NCBI GenBank assembly: GCA_035455745.1
Contig: DATIEP010000064.1
Coordinates: forward strand, 1-64,000
Source of the DNA: JADGGM01 sp027307005
GTDB taxonomy: Bacteria > Gemmatimonadota > Gemmatimonadetes > Gemmatimonadales > Gemmatimonadaceae
Length of the DNA: 64,000 nt
Direction of reading: 5' to 3'
The notes beneath the pieces were generated by a model. That model saw only the letters and a list, made by a program, of their open reading frames with translations. It was not told the DNA's origin and did not search any database. Shown in pieces: positions 17,651 to 26,905 of this stretch (the stretch's first letter is position 1; each line of letters opens with the position of its first letter). Made by a program: the position numbers and the translations under genes.

Positions 17651-18589
17651 GTGCATCCCATCGCTTTCACGCCGATGCCATTGGAACCCGTCACGACCGT
17701 CTTGCTCCCGGTCGAACGAACGCGAGTCGACGCTGCAGGCGAAGGCCGCTACCGCGCGCTCCACCGCGATTCGCTGGATGACGTCTTCGAGGACCTTCGC
17801 GATCAGCGTGCCGGCGCCGTCGTGCTCTCCGTTGCCCGATGCGGTGAAGAAGAATTGTGCGCCGTCGCTCGGCTCGTGCGCGAGTTCCCGCGGGTCACCG
17901 CCGTCGCGCTCCTCTCCCTCGAGCAACGCGACACTCCGCGCGCCGTCCTCGGGCTCGGCCAATCAGGAGTCAAGTCGTTGGTCGACGTTCGACATCCCGA
18001 AGGCTGGGGCCAACTGCGGGACTTGCTGTCCAATCAATTCTTCAGTGACATCGATCGACTCGCTATCGGTCAGCTCTCGCTCGATCTCATCGGCGTGCCC
18101 GACGGATGCTGGCGATTCTTTGCATCGCTGTTCGATGGCGCCACGAGCGCGTCGAGTGTCCGCGCGCTCGCGGCGCGTCTACTCGTACTGCCCACCACCC
18201 TCATGAGCCGGTTCTTCCGCGCCGATTTGCCATCACCAAAGCGATACTTGGCCATGGCGCGCTTGGTGCGCGCCGCTCGCGCCTTCGAGAATCCCGGATT
18301 GTCCGTGGCGAGCGTGTCGGATCGGATGGACTACTCGTCGCCGCAGAGCTTCGGTCGACACGTGCGCATGCTCATCGGACTCACCGCACTCGAGTTCCGC
18401 GAGCGATACAACGGTGAAGGCATGTTGCTGCGGTTTCGCGATGAGCTCGTGCGACCGCATCTGGTGACACTGAGAACGTTCGATCCGCTCGCTTCGCGCG
18501 CGCTCGTGCCCCCGGGTGCGCAGCAGGAACAAGCAAATTCGTCGGACGGCTACGGCGAGACAGGTCCGAGTCGCGCCACAATGTCGTGA
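17651..18589 (+). CDS. AraC-type regulator with a degenerate receiver-like N-terminal domain
   Basis: 312 residues. The GTG at 17651 was chosen because GGAGG precedes it by five bases; the frame is open upstream into the rnpB promoter. The C-terminal part (about 205-270) has two helix-turn-helix units with LSVASVSDRMDYSSPQSFGR, typical of AraC DNA binding. The N-terminal 120 residues show alternating strands and helices (GAVVLSVA, VTAVALLSLE, GVKSLVDVRH) like a response-regulator receiver, but I see no phospho-acceptor Asp in the expected place. It overlaps pyrE tail to tail by 40 bases. Targets unknown. Confidence 0.7.
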   Translation: MHPIAFTPMPLEPVTTVLLPVERTRVDAAGEGRYRALHRDSLDDVFEDLRDQRAGAVVLSVARCGEEELCAVARLVREFPRVTAVALLSLEQRDTPRAVLGLGQSGVKSLVDVRHPEGWGQLRDLLSNQFFSDIDRLAIGQLSLDLIGVPDGCWRFFASLFDGATSASSVRALAARLLVLPTTLMSRFFRADLPSPKRYLAMARLVRAARAFENPGLSVASVSDRMDYSSPQSFGRHVRMLIGLTALEFRERYNGEGMLLRFRDELVRPHLVTLRTFDPLASRALVPPGAQQEQANSSDGYGETGPSRATMS

Positions 18590-19116
18590 GCACGAACGAG
18601 TGGAGCGACCGGCACGCCGCGCGCTTCGATCGTCTCGCGTCCGCCTTCCTCACGATCGACCAACGCCAACACGCCCACCACGGTCCCTCCGGCGGCCTGC
18701 ACGGCATCGATGGCGCGCAGCGCAGAGCCGCCGGTCGTGATCACGTCCTCGATGACGGCGACGCGATCCCCCGACGCAAACGGCCCCTCGATGAGTTTCC
18801 CGGTGCCATGCGCTTTGGCTTCCTTGCGCACAGAGAAAGCGCGTCGAGGATGCGCGGAGCACGCGCTCGCATAGCTGATCGCGTATGAAATCGGATCGGC
18901 GCCGAGCGTCAAGCCGCCGATGCTGTCGACATCCCAACCGCGGTCGTCGAGCAAGGCGAGCCCAAGCGACCCGATGAGCACCAAACCTTCCGGGCTCATT
19001 GTCGTCAGCCGGGCGTCGATATACAGTGTTGACGAGCGGCCTGAAGCAAGAACGAACTGCCCACGTCTCGCCGATCGTGTCGCGAGCAGAGCAACCAGTC
19101 GTTCTTGGTCGGTCAT
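18550..19116 (-). CDS. pyrE: orotate phosphoribosyltransferase
   Basis: 188 residues. Converts orotate and PRPP to OMP in pyrimidine synthesis. The PRPP loop VIEDVITTGGSALRAI lies near residue 121, and FVLASGRSSTLYIDAR at the N-terminus is the orotate-site strand. Length and motif order match bacterial PyrE. The ATG at 19116 is divergent from the histidine kinase. It stands alone rather than in a pyr operon. Confidence 0.93.
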   Translation of the reverse strand: MTDQERLVALLATRSARRGQFVLASGRSSTLYIDARLTTMSPEGLVLIGSLGLALLDDRGWDVDSIGGLTLGADPISYAISYASACSAHPRRAFSVRKEAKAHGTGKLIEGPFASGDRVAVIEDVITTGGSALRAIDAVQAAGGTVVGVLALVDREEGGRETIEARGVPVAPLVRAHDIVARLGPVSP

Positions 19117-19205
19117 GGCCGTAGCTTACCGGCGCGTATCTCCGACGTCAATCGACGTGCGAGAACACTGCGTCGCGAGCGACTTCGCTCTCTGGCGCGC
19201 TTCTT

Positions 19206-21014
19206 ATGTACCTGTCGACTCGAGCTGTTCGTCTTCGCGCGTCGTCGATCGCGTTGTCACTCGCGCTCATCTTCGCCCTCGCCGGCTTGTACGCGGTCGA
19301 TCGCTCGCTGTCGACCTCGAATCGCGCACAGGTTCAAGTCGAAGCCGCCGAATCCGCAGCGCTCGTCGGCGGATTTCTCGCCGTGCACACGGAAGCGCTG
19401 CAATCGATTCGCGGGCTCTATCTCGATACGACGCGCGTCGTCCACGGCGAGCAGTTCGAATCGCTCGTGAGCTCGATGACGCAGTACGCAAATTCGTTTC
19501 GTCGAATCTGGATCACGGACACCGCAGGTCGAGTCCGCGAGCAACATCTCTTCGGTCCGGCGTCGCCGCCGCTCGCCGAAGGCCTGGACATTGATACCAT
19601 CTCGGCCCTCGGCGTCGGTCGCCTCGCCGCCGCTGCGCGCGCCACGCACAGAGGCCAGGTGACGACAGCAGGATCGATGGTCACAGGCGAGCGGGGCGTG
19701 CTGATGCTCGAGCCGATCTACGTCGGCAACAGCTTTCGCGGATTCGCCGGCGGCAGCGTCACGACTGACGCAATCCTCTCGAGTGTATCGCAAGCGCGGC
19801 CCCGAGTGCGCGGCCAGCTCGTGATTCTCGCGAATGATGACACGATCGGCGCGACGCCGCGCCTGCTTTCGCGCTCAGCCAGCGCGGATACGGCATCGTC
19901 CACATTGCCGGTGCCGGGTGGTGGGGAGTGGCGCGTCGTCGTGATGCGTCGATCCAGCTACGCCAACGTTCGCCCGCTCGTTTGGGGCATCGGCCTGGCG
20001 ACGCTCGGCGCCCTCATCGTCATGTTGCTGCACGAGCGCCGACAGGGCATTCGTCTCTCCGAGCGGTCTGCGGAGCTCGAGCGCTTGTCCGCGGAATTGT
20101 TGCGCGCCAACAGATCCAAGAGCGAGTTTCTCGCGAATGTCTCGCACGAGCTGCGGACCCCGCTCAACGCCATCGTCGGATTCGTCGAACTGCTGCGAGA
20201 CGGCGTCTACGGAGAGCTCGCCCAACGTCAGATTTCGCCGGTCGAACGCATCGCCTCGTCTGCCGGCCACCTGCGGCTGCTCGTGGATCAGATCCTCGAT
20301 CTGGCCAAGATGGCGGCCGGCCGCCTCGAGGTGCATCGGGAGTCGATCGACCTCCGCGCCTTCGTCCTGACGGTGGCCAGTGAGGTCGAGCCCCTCATCG
20401 CCGAGCGCGGCCTGGATTTCCAGATCGCAGTGAGTGCCACGCTGCCCCGCGTGCGCACCGATCCCATGCATCTGCGTCAGATCCTCATGAACTTGCTGAG
20501 CAACGCGACCAAGTTCACGCCGTCGGGCGGCATCACGATCCGCGCCCGCCACCTGGAGCCGCCGCCGCCTAACGTTAGTCACGGCGCCGTCACCCGGCCG
20601 CTCATCTACGTCGCGTCGCAGCTCGCGGCGGCGCCGCCGCCCGCGCCGGCGCCGTTCGGTCCGCCGGCGAACATCGAAGGCTCGCGTCCACCGGGCGGAT
20701 GGATCGCGCTCGACGTCTCCGACTCCGGCATCGGCATCGCGCCCAACGAACGCGAGCGCATTTTCGGCGAATTCGAGCAGGTGAACGCGGGACCTCGAGG
20801 CGACTCGATCCATCGGGGCACCGGATTGGGCCTCGCCATCTCGCGCCGTCTCGCCCGTTTGTTAGGCGGAGACATCTCGATCGAGAGCGAGTTGGGCCAT
20901 GGCGCGACGTTCACCGTCTGGATCCCGGTCGAGCACGAGCCCGCGCGGGCCGCGCCGCAAGGGGATGCGCCGGCCGACGCCGGCAGCCCCGCGCGCACCA
21001 CCTCTGCCGGTTAG
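19206..21014 (+). CDS. membrane sensor histidine kinase
   Basis: 602 residues. Two membrane helices (about 11-32 and 256-278) bracket a CHASE-like periplasmic sensor. After a short coiled region the HisKA dimer domain carries SHELRTPLN (phosphorylated His near 314), then N box NLLSNATKF, G1 DSGIGI and G2 GTGLGLAI. Between the N and G1 boxes lies an unusual 55-residue Pro/Ala-rich insertion. The C-terminal tail is Ala/Pro-rich with no receiver. No partner response regulator is adjacent, so this is an orphan kinase. The gene overlaps the convergent Ser/Thr kinase gene by four bases. Confidence 0.88.
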   Translation: MYLSTRAVRLRASSIALSLALIFALAGLYAVDRSLSTSNRAQVQVEAAESAALVGGFLAVHTEALQSIRGLYLDTTRVVHGEQFESLVSSMTQYANSFRRIWITDTAGRVREQHLFGPASPPLAEGLDIDTISALGVGRLAAAARATHRGQVTTAGSMVTGERGVLMLEPIYVGNSFRGFAGGSVTTDAILSSVSQARPRVRGQLVILANDDTIGATPRLLSRSASADTASSTLPVPGGGEWRVVVMRRSSYANVRPLVWGIGLATLGALIVMLLHERRQGIRLSERSAELERLSAELLRANRSKSEFLANVSHELRTPLNAIVGFVELLRDGVYGELAQRQISPVERIASSAGHLRLLVDQILDLAKMAAGRLEVHRESIDLRAFVLTVASEVEPLIAERGLDFQIAVSATLPRVRTDPMHLRQILMNLLSNATKFTPSGGITIRARHLEPPPPNVSHGAVTRPLIYVASQLAAAPPPAPAPFGPPANIEGSRPPGGWIALDVSDSGIGIAPNERERIFGEFEQVNAGPRGDSIHRGTGLGLAISRRLARLLGGDISIESELGHGATFTVWIPVEHEPARAAPQGDAPADAGSPARTTSAG

Positions 21015-21937
21015 GCCCGCGGCGCCTCGGGGTCGTCTCGGTGCAGGAGCGATCGGACGCGGCGAAGCAATCCGTCCTTCCGCGCCGGCGGCGCTTCGAC
21101 TGCTTCGCGCAGCGCGTTCGCGAACGACAGCGTGTCCGGATACCGATCCGTCGGATTCCGCGCCAGTCCCTTCATGACCACCGCCTCGACCGCCGGCGAA
21201 ACCTCGAGCCCCTTGCGCGACGCGAGCAGCGGAATCGGCGGCTGCGAAAGCAGCTGCGTGAACATCTCTCGCTGCGACTTCGCCGTGTAGGGCAACGCTC
21301 CGGACAACAGATAGTAGGCGATCGTCGCCAGGCTGTACTGATCCGCGGCCGCCGTGACCAACTGGCCGGACAGCGCTTCCGGCGCCACGTACATGAGCGT
21401 TCCGACGAAAAACCCGGCGCGCGTTAGGCGCTCGTCGGGAGAGAGATCCGTCTGCGCGGCGATGCCGAAATCGAGCAGCTTGGCCCGCTTCGTCGGCGCA
21501 TCGTACATCAAGTTGTCCGGCTTGAGATCGCGATGAATGATCCCCGCCGAATGCGCGGCGTGTACCGCTTCCGCGATCTGCTGGATGATGCCCGACACCT
21601 CGGCCGGAGGAAGCGGCGCATGCCGCTTCGCATACTTCTCGAGCAACTCGCCCGGCGCCCACTCGGTGGCTAGGAAGTGCAGCCCAGGCCGCGCCTCGCC
21701 AATCTCGATGGTCCGGACGACGTTCGGATGGTTGACCTTGGTACCGTAGGTCGCTTCGCGCAGAAACCGCGCGACGGCCGTCTTGTCGTTCCGCAGTTTC
21801 TCGCGCAACACCTTCACCGCGACTGTGCCGTGCTGCGGATGATCGGCGCGGTACACAACCGCCGTTCCTCCTTCGCCGACCATATCGTGGAGCGTGTATC
21901 CTGCGAGTGTCGTCCCTGAGAGGTTCTCGCGACTCAC
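21011..21937 (-). CDS. eukaryotic-like Ser/Thr protein kinase, soluble
   Basis: About 308 residues. The kinase domain runs from about residue 10 to 275 with GEGGTAVVY (glycine loop), AVKVL (Lys), HRDLKPDN (catalytic loop), DFGIA and MYVAPEAL. There is no C-terminal membrane helix or PASTA/sensor region, only a short Arg-rich tail, so it is probably cytosolic. Start uncertain: GTG at 21937 fits the kinase N-terminus but has a poor ribosome site. Its stop overlaps the histidine kinase stop, so the two genes face each other and may interfere in expression. Substrates unknown. Confidence 0.88.
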   Translation of the reverse strand: MSRENLSGTTLAGYTLHDMVGEGGTAVVYRADHPQHGTVAVKVLREKLRNDKTAVARFLREATYGTKVNHPNVVRTIEIGEARPGLHFLATEWAPGELLEKYAKRHAPLPPAEVSGIIQQIAEAVHAAHSAGIIHRDLKPDNLMYDAPTKRAKLLDFGIAAQTDLSPDERLTRAGFFVGTLMYVAPEALSGQLVTAAADQYSLATIAYYLLSGALPYTAKSQREMFTQLLSQPPIPLLASRKGLEVSPAVEAVVMKGLARNPTDRYPDTLSFANALREAVEAPPARKDGLLRRVRSLLHRDDPEAPRA

Positions 21938-22338
21938 GCCGGCGAAGCTAACTGGACTCCAATAACGCAGCAAGCACGGTGCGCGTCGCAGATCGCCAGT
22001 CGCAACACGGAACACCCCTCTCTCGAACGCCCCGCGTGCGCCGATCACACCACGCGCAGACTCGCCTGTTTCCGCTGACTTCCCCCGCGAACCCCTTGAA
22101 CGCGAATCCGCGAGTTTGGCGCATTTGCAGCCAAAACATGGCGCGAATGTCACCATGTAGGCGCTATACTGTCGCTACCAAGCCTGATGCTGCTCGCCCA
22201 GCGCCAACGGAGGTTCCCCGCTCGCTCCCCCACCCGCCGCACGCCCCCACGCAGGCCCCACAGCCAGTGCCTAACGCACCCCAGACCCGAACTCGCATAC
22301 CACCGAATATGTATCTTCTTGTGCCGCATGGCGTTCTC
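21938..22338. other. intergenic stretch between the Ser/Thr kinase and the cold-shock promoter
   Basis: About 400 bases without a supported gene. A TATACT at 22165-22170 could be a -10 element, but I see no -35 partner. One GCCTAACG octamer copy lies near 22268. Confidence 0.35.
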
Positions 22339-22367
22339 TTGACAAAATCGCAGGTCGAGACTATATA
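22339..22367 (+). promoter_or_regulatory. near-consensus sigma-70 promoter of the cold-shock gene
   Basis: TTGACA at 22339-22344 and TATATA at 22362-22367 with exactly 17 bp between them, the best promoter match in the window. Transcription would start near 22374 and give a leader of about 70 bases before the cold-shock ATG. Confidence 0.8.
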
Positions 22368-22446
22368 GGCGCCCGCAAAGCCGCCGCCGGCCTTGCCCCG
22401 CACAACGCCGTGCAGGATCCGTTTCACCCCGCAGGAGGCTGCTCGA

Positions 22447-22650
22447 ATGGCCAGAGGGAAAGTGAAGTGGTTCAATGATGCCAAGGGGTACGGCTTCATT
22501 GAACAGGAAAGCGGTGAAGACGTCTTCGTGCACTTCTCGGCAATCGCCATGGACGGCTTCAAGACGCTAACTGAAGGACAAGAGGTCGAGTTCGAGATCA
22601 AAACCGGCGACAAAGGTCTGCACGCCGCCAACGTTCAGCGAGTCAGCTAG
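22447..22650 (+). CDS. cold-shock domain protein (CspA family)
   Basis: 67 residues: MARGKVKWFNDAKGYGFIEQ with both RNA-binding motifs, KGYGFI and VFVHFSAI, in the single OB fold. Binds single-stranded nucleic acids and acts as an RNA chaperone. GGAGG lies upstream of the ATG at 22447. It has its own strong promoter and a strong terminator, so it is a monocistronic, probably highly expressed gene. The long leader is typical of Csp genes and may be temperature-responsive. Confidence 0.96.
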   Translation: MARGKVKWFNDAKGYGFIEQESGEDVFVHFSAIAMDGFKTLTEGQEVEFEIKTGDKGLHAANVQRVS

Positions 22651-22690
22651 ACGCGTTCTCGAGCTCACGGGCCATTCGATCCCCGCTTCC

Positions 22691-22715
22691 GCCTGCCGCA
22701 AACGCGTGGCAGGCG
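22691..22715. repeat. hairpin-forming inverted repeat after the cold-shock gene
   Basis: CGCCTGCC at its left end and GGCAGGCG at its right end are perfectly complementary around a ten-base loop. There is no T run, so it is not a terminator alone; it could stabilise the transcript 3' end. Confidence 0.55.
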
Positions 22716-22738
22716 TTGGTGTCTGGAGACCGGGCTCG

Positions 22739-22785
22739 GGCGAATCCGATCTGCGACTCTCATCGCAGATCGGATTCGCCTTTTT
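22739..22785 (+). terminator. strong Rho-independent terminator after the cold-shock gene
   Basis: A perfect 18-bp stem (22739-22756 with 22763-22780), six-base loop CTCTCA, and a T5 tail at 22781-22785. Confidence 0.92.
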
Positions 22786-22857
22786 CATACCTAGTCGCAC
22801 TACTCTGCGACGACTGCGTCCCTGGTTTCTCCCAGATGCTCGGGCGACCTTTCGTTC

Positions 22858-25674
22858 ATGCCGAACAAATCAGCAGGCCGCCTCTTCCTCGTGGATGGCT
22901 ACGCCCTCATCTATCGCGCGTTCTTCGCTCTGATCTCTCGCCCCCTCACGACCAGCCGCGGTGAAAACACCTCGGCTGCCTGGGGAGTGGTGAACTTCCT
23001 TCAGCGACTGCTCGCAACCCACAAGCCCGCCTATCTCGGGTGGGTCCACGACTCCGGTCTCTCGTTCCGTCACGAGCGCTATCCCGCGTACAAGGCAACC
23101 CGCGAAAAACTCGGCGAAGAACTCCAAGCCGATTTCGATCGAGGCATGGAGCGCATCGCGAGCTTGCTCGATGCGTACAAGGTCCCCGTCATCACGCTCA
23201 AAGGCTACGAGGCCGATGACGTCATCGGCACGATGGCGCGACTCGGTCTCGAAGCCGGTCTCGAGGTCGTCGTCGTCTCGGGCGACAAAGATTTCCAGCA
23301 GCTCGTCCGCCCCGGCGTCGTGCTGCTCAATCCAGGTCGAGGCGGCGCCGCCGCCGTCGAAGAACAGTGGGTGACGACCGAGAACGCGTCCGAGCGACTC
23401 GGTGTCCCCGCCGATCGCGTCATTGACTATCTCGCCCTCGTCGGCGACTCGTCGGACAACATCCCCGGCGTCAAAGGCATCGGCGACAAGACGGCAGCCG
23501 AGCTCGTGGCGACGTACGGATCGCTCGAGAACATCCTGGCTAACGCAACCTCGATCACCAAGAAGCGTCCGCGCGAAGCGCTGCTCGCACAAGCCGAGGC
23601 CGCGCGCCTGTCCAAGGAATTAGTAACAATTCGTGAAGATTTGCCGATCTCGCTCAACCTCGCGGCGCTCCAAGTCTCGGAGCCGGATCATGCGCGCCTG
23701 AAGGAGCTCTTCGTCGAGCTGGAATTCCACTCGCTCGCCAAAGAGCATGCGACGGCCGCCGCGCGTCCCGTCGAACGCGCACGGTACGCCACCATCGACA
23801 CCGTCGAAGGCCTCGAGACGCTGTACGCTCGGGTGCGGTCTGCCTCCTATATCGCGGTCGACGTGGAAGCCGTCGTCGAAGCCGGCAGCCCGCTGTCCAT
23901 CGACCCGCTCCGATCCACGTTAGTCGGCCTGTCGCTCGCGCTCGCGCCCGGCGAGGCGTATTACTTGCCGTTCCGTCACCGGCCGCATCGTCCGGCGCAG
24001 CAGGAGCTGTTGCCCGACAGCGCGCCGGCGAGCGCCGCCGATGCATCTGCAGCAGCGATTCGCAACCTGCCGCCGCTCGACTCCGACGCGATGGCTCCGC
24101 TGCGCTCGCTGCTCGAGGATCCGGGCCTCCGTAAAACGGCGCACAACGCCAAGTACGACTCGCTCGTGCTCCGGCGCGCCGGCGTTAGGCTCGCCGGCGT
24201 CGACTTCGACACGATGATCGCCAGCTACGTGCTCGATCCGGGACGGCGCTCGCACGGCCTGGACGTGCTCGCCCTCGAGTTCCTCGACCACAAGATGACG
24301 TCGTACGAAGACCTGTGCGGAAAAGGCCGGAACTTCGTCCCGTACGACGAGTGTGCCGTCAGCGCAGCGCGCGACTACTCGTGCGAAGATGCGGACATGA
24401 CGCTACGCCTTCGCGCAGTCTTCGAACCCCAGCTCGACGCATACGCGCTGACGAAGCTCATGTGCGAGATCGAGCTTCCGCTCTCTGCGGTGCTCGCGGA
24501 AATGGAGTGGCAGGGGGTCTCGATCGATCGCTCGTGGTTCGCGTCGCTCAAGGAGCGCTTCCAACGCGAGCGCGAGCGAGTGGAGCAGGAGATCTACGAA
24601 GCGGCAGGCGAGCCGTTCAACATCAATTCCAATCCACAGCTGCGTCAGATCCTCTTCGAGAAGTTGGAGCTTCCGGTACTCAAACGGACGCCGAGTGGTC
24701 CGTCGACGGATGCGTCGGTGCTGCAGCAGCTGGCGGAGCAGGGACACCAGCTGCCCTCGCTCCTCATGGAATACCGCGAGCTCTCGAAGCTCGAGGGTAC
24801 ATATCTCGATGCACTGCCCGCGCTGGTGCACCCGACAGATGGTCGGATCCACACATCCTTCAATCAGACGGTAGCCAGCACCGGGCGACTGTCATCGAGT
24901 GACCCGAATCTGCAGAACATCCCGATTCGACGCGAGCTCGGACGAGACATTCGACGCGGTTTCGTGCCGCGGCCGGGTTGGAAATTTCTCGCCGCAGATT
25001 ACTCACAGATCGAGCTGCGGCTGCTGGCGCACCTGTCTAACGATGCGGCGTTCGTCAACGCATTCCGCGCCGGTGGCGACATTCATCGCCAAACAGCGTC
25101 GATCATCTTCGGCGTGCCGATCGAGGACGTGACGTCGGACATGCGCGCGCGCGCAAAGACCATCAATTTCGCCACGATATACGGTCAGGGCGCGAACGCG
25201 TTGTCACGGCAGCTTCGCATCGACATCGCCGAAGCACGGCGATTTATCAGCGAGTACTTCGAGCGCTTCCACGGCATTCGCGTCTACCTCGATTCGATGG
25301 TCGCGTTCGCGCGCGAAAACGGATACGTGCAGACGTTGTTCGGTCGACGTCGCTACATCACGGAATTGCGCGATCGCAACTTCAGCATACGGCAGTTCGG
25401 CGAGCGCACCGCCACCAATTCTCCGATTCAAGGCTCCGCCGCGGATCTCATCAAGATCGCGATGATCCGGATCGATCACGCGCTGCGTGGACGACGAGCG
25501 CGCTCGGTCATGATCCTCCAGGTGCACGATGAGCTGGTGTTCGAAGCACCGACCGATGAAGTCGAATCGCTGCGCGCGCTCGTTAGTCACGAGATGGAGC
25601 ATGCAGCGGAGCTTTCCGTTCCGCTCGTCGTCGACATTGGCGCTGGAGACAACTGGCTGAACACGAAGCAGTGA
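22858..25674 (+). CDS. polA: DNA polymerase I
   Basis: 938 residues, three domains. The N-terminal 5'-3' exonuclease (about 1-290) has LFLVDGYALIYRAF and GYEADDVIGT. The 3'-5' exonuclease domain keeps its acidic motifs: AVDVE, HNAKYD and YSCEDADMTL, so proofreading is probably active. The polymerase domain has motif A DYSQIELR (about 714), motif B RARAKTINFATIYGQ (about 762) and motif C VHDE (about 888). Fills gaps in repair and Okazaki processing. The ATG at 22858 has no strong ribosome site but the product aligns from there. Confidence 0.97.
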   Translation: MPNKSAGRLFLVDGYALIYRAFFALISRPLTTSRGENTSAAWGVVNFLQRLLATHKPAYLGWVHDSGLSFRHERYPAYKATREKLGEELQADFDRGMERIASLLDAYKVPVITLKGYEADDVIGTMARLGLEAGLEVVVVSGDKDFQQLVRPGVVLLNPGRGGAAAVEEQWVTTENASERLGVPADRVIDYLALVGDSSDNIPGVKGIGDKTAAELVATYGSLENILANATSITKKRPREALLAQAEAARLSKELVTIREDLPISLNLAALQVSEPDHARLKELFVELEFHSLAKEHATAAARPVERARYATIDTVEGLETLYARVRSASYIAVDVEAVVEAGSPLSIDPLRSTLVGLSLALAPGEAYYLPFRHRPHRPAQQELLPDSAPASAADASAAAIRNLPPLDSDAMAPLRSLLEDPGLRKTAHNAKYDSLVLRRAGVRLAGVDFDTMIASYVLDPGRRSHGLDVLALEFLDHKMTSYEDLCGKGRNFVPYDECAVSAARDYSCEDADMTLRLRAVFEPQLDAYALTKLMCEIELPLSAVLAEMEWQGVSIDRSWFASLKERFQRERERVEQEIYEAAGEPFNINSNPQLRQILFEKLELPVLKRTPSGPSTDASVLQQLAEQGHQLPSLLMEYRELSKLEGTYLDALPALVHPTDGRIHTSFNQTVASTGRLSSSDPNLQNIPIRRELGRDIRRGFVPRPGWKFLAADYSQIELRLLAHLSNDAAFVNAFRAGGDIHRQTASIIFGVPIEDVTSDMRARAKTINFATIYGQGANALSRQLRIDIAEARRFISEYFERFHGIRVYLDSMVAFARENGYVQTLFGRRRYITELRDRNFSIRQFGERTATNSPIQGSAADLIKIAMIRIDHALRGRRARSVMILQVHDELVFEAPTDEVESLRALVSHEMEHAAELSVPLVVDIGAGDNWLNTKQ

Positions 25675-25751
25675 CGCGGCCTTGAGACATTGGCGGGCAC
25701 CAGTCGTCTTCATGAACATCCTCGTGCTCTCCCGCACCTCGATCGCGGAAC

Positions 25752-26216
25752 ATGCGCCGTGCTTTCTTTAGGCCGACGACAACTCGCTCCGGCATGGCCC
25801 CGGCTTCCGTGGTTCACCCGGTCGCTCGGCGCCAACGACGTGCGCGTCGCGGCTTTTCGTTGATCGAATTGCTCGTCGTGTTACTCGTGATCGGGATCCT
25901 GGTTGGACTGGCTATCCCACGCTACGATGCGTACAAGAGACGCTACTGTCTCACGACGATGGTCTCGGACCTCCGAAATCTCGCTACAACCGAGGAAGCG
26001 TACTGGAACCGCTCGGGCGCCTATAGCACCGATCTACGTCAGATCCAGTACAGCAGCAGCCCGCAGGTGGCGGTCAATGTGGTGTCTGCCGACACATTGG
26101 GTTGGGCTGCCAAGGCGAGCTACGCCGGCGATACCGCCATCTGCGCGATTTACTACGGCGACGCGCCGGTGTTGCCGCCCGCGACGCTGAAAAATGTGAT
26201 TGGCTGCTCCCCATGA
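25752..26216 (+). CDS. type IV pilin-like prepilin
   Basis: 154 residues. A basic leader ends RRARRG, followed by FSLIELLVVLLVIGILVGLA: the prepilin-peptidase site with Glu at +5 and the hydrophobic helix. The globular part is small, with paired cysteines near the end (ICAIYYG and GCSP) that may form a loop disulfide. The start could be 25752 (34-residue leader) or the ATG at 25794 (20-residue leader). A second pilin-like gene follows about 220 bases later. Could be a major pilin, minor pilin or pseudopilin; no assembly genes are in view. Confidence 0.82.
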   Translation: MRRAFFRPTTTRSGMAPASVVHPVARRQRRARRGFSLIELLVVLLVIGILVGLAIPRYDAYKRRYCLTTMVSDLRNLATTEEAYWNRSGAYSTDLRQIQYSSSPQVAVNVVSADTLGWAAKASYAGDTAICAIYYGDAPVLPPATLKNVIGCSP

Positions 26217-26235
26217 GCCCGCTCCAGACGCGGGC
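26217..26235 (+). repeat. GC-rich hairpin directly after the first pilin gene
   Basis: GCCCGC (26217-26222) and GCGGGC (26230-26235) flank a seven-base loop right at the stop codon. It lacks a T run, so it may be a weak terminator or transcript-stabilising hairpin. Confidence 0.4.
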
Positions 26236-26290
26236 TTAGGAGTCTCTCACAGGGTCGTTGCAGTCTGCCATAAGCGTGGCAAATCGAGCG

Positions 26291-26336
26291 GTCAGATTGA
26301 CGTCAGCGAGAAGTCTTAACTACCTAACAATCTGAC
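26291..26336. repeat. 9-bp perfect inverted repeat in the second pilin leader
   Basis: GTCAGATTG (26291-26299) pairs exactly with CAATCTGAC (26328-26336) across a 28-base loop, in an A/T-richer stretch about 100 bases before the second pilin ATG. It could be an operator or an mRNA leader stem. Confidence 0.5.
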
Positions 26337-26439
26337 TGACAAGGAGTTACGTTCGGTCACTCGAGCGGCACTTCCATTGCCCATAGCCGCACCGCGAGCC
26401 ACGCGTCGTGGCTCCTCTTTCGGTCATGGGGAACGTCCT

Positions 26440-26826
26440 ATGTCTCGCTCCCGCGCGTCGGGCTTCACTCTAATCGAGCTGCTGATCGTGGTCGTGATCA
26501 TTGGCATCCTTGCCTCGATCGCGATCCCGAAGTTCTCGGCGACGAAGGGCAGGGCGTATACAGCAACGATGAGGTCCGACCTCCGCAATCTCGCCACGGC
26601 GGAAGAGTCGTACTACTACACAAACGACGTGTACTCGACCAACCTTACCGCGATCAATTTTCAACCGTCCGCTGGCACGACGGTCACGATTGGTGAAGCT
26701 TCGCCGTCAGGGTGGTCGGCCACTGCAAGTCACCCGGGTGCGTCGTCGTCGGCATGCGCCGTCTTCATCGGCACTGCGACACCGCCTTCGCCAGCCACCG
26801 TGGAGTCCGTCGTCGCCTGCAACTAG
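26440..26826 (+). CDS. type IV pilin-like prepilin
   Basis: 128 residues. A short leader, MSRSRASG, precedes FTLIELLIVVVIIGILASIA, a textbook class IVa prepilin N-terminus with Glu5. The ATG at 26440 was preferred over one 21 codons upstream because it gives the normal short leader and follows GGGGAA. The globular part shares MRSDLRNLATAEE with the first pilin (SDLRNLATTEE there), so the two are paralogues. It ends with a Cys pair (ACAVFIG, VACN). Confidence 0.87.
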   Translation: MSRSRASGFTLIELLIVVVIIGILASIAIPKFSATKGRAYTATMRSDLRNLATAEESYYYTNDVYSTNLTAINFQPSAGTTVTIGEASPSGWSATASHPGASSSACAVFIGTATPPSPATVESVVACN

Positions 26827-26905
26827 CGAGACGACATCAGAGGACTTTCGAGGCGCGGCTTTGTCGGGTTGGTATCGCGAGTTCGTGAACAATAGAAAAG
26901 CGGGA

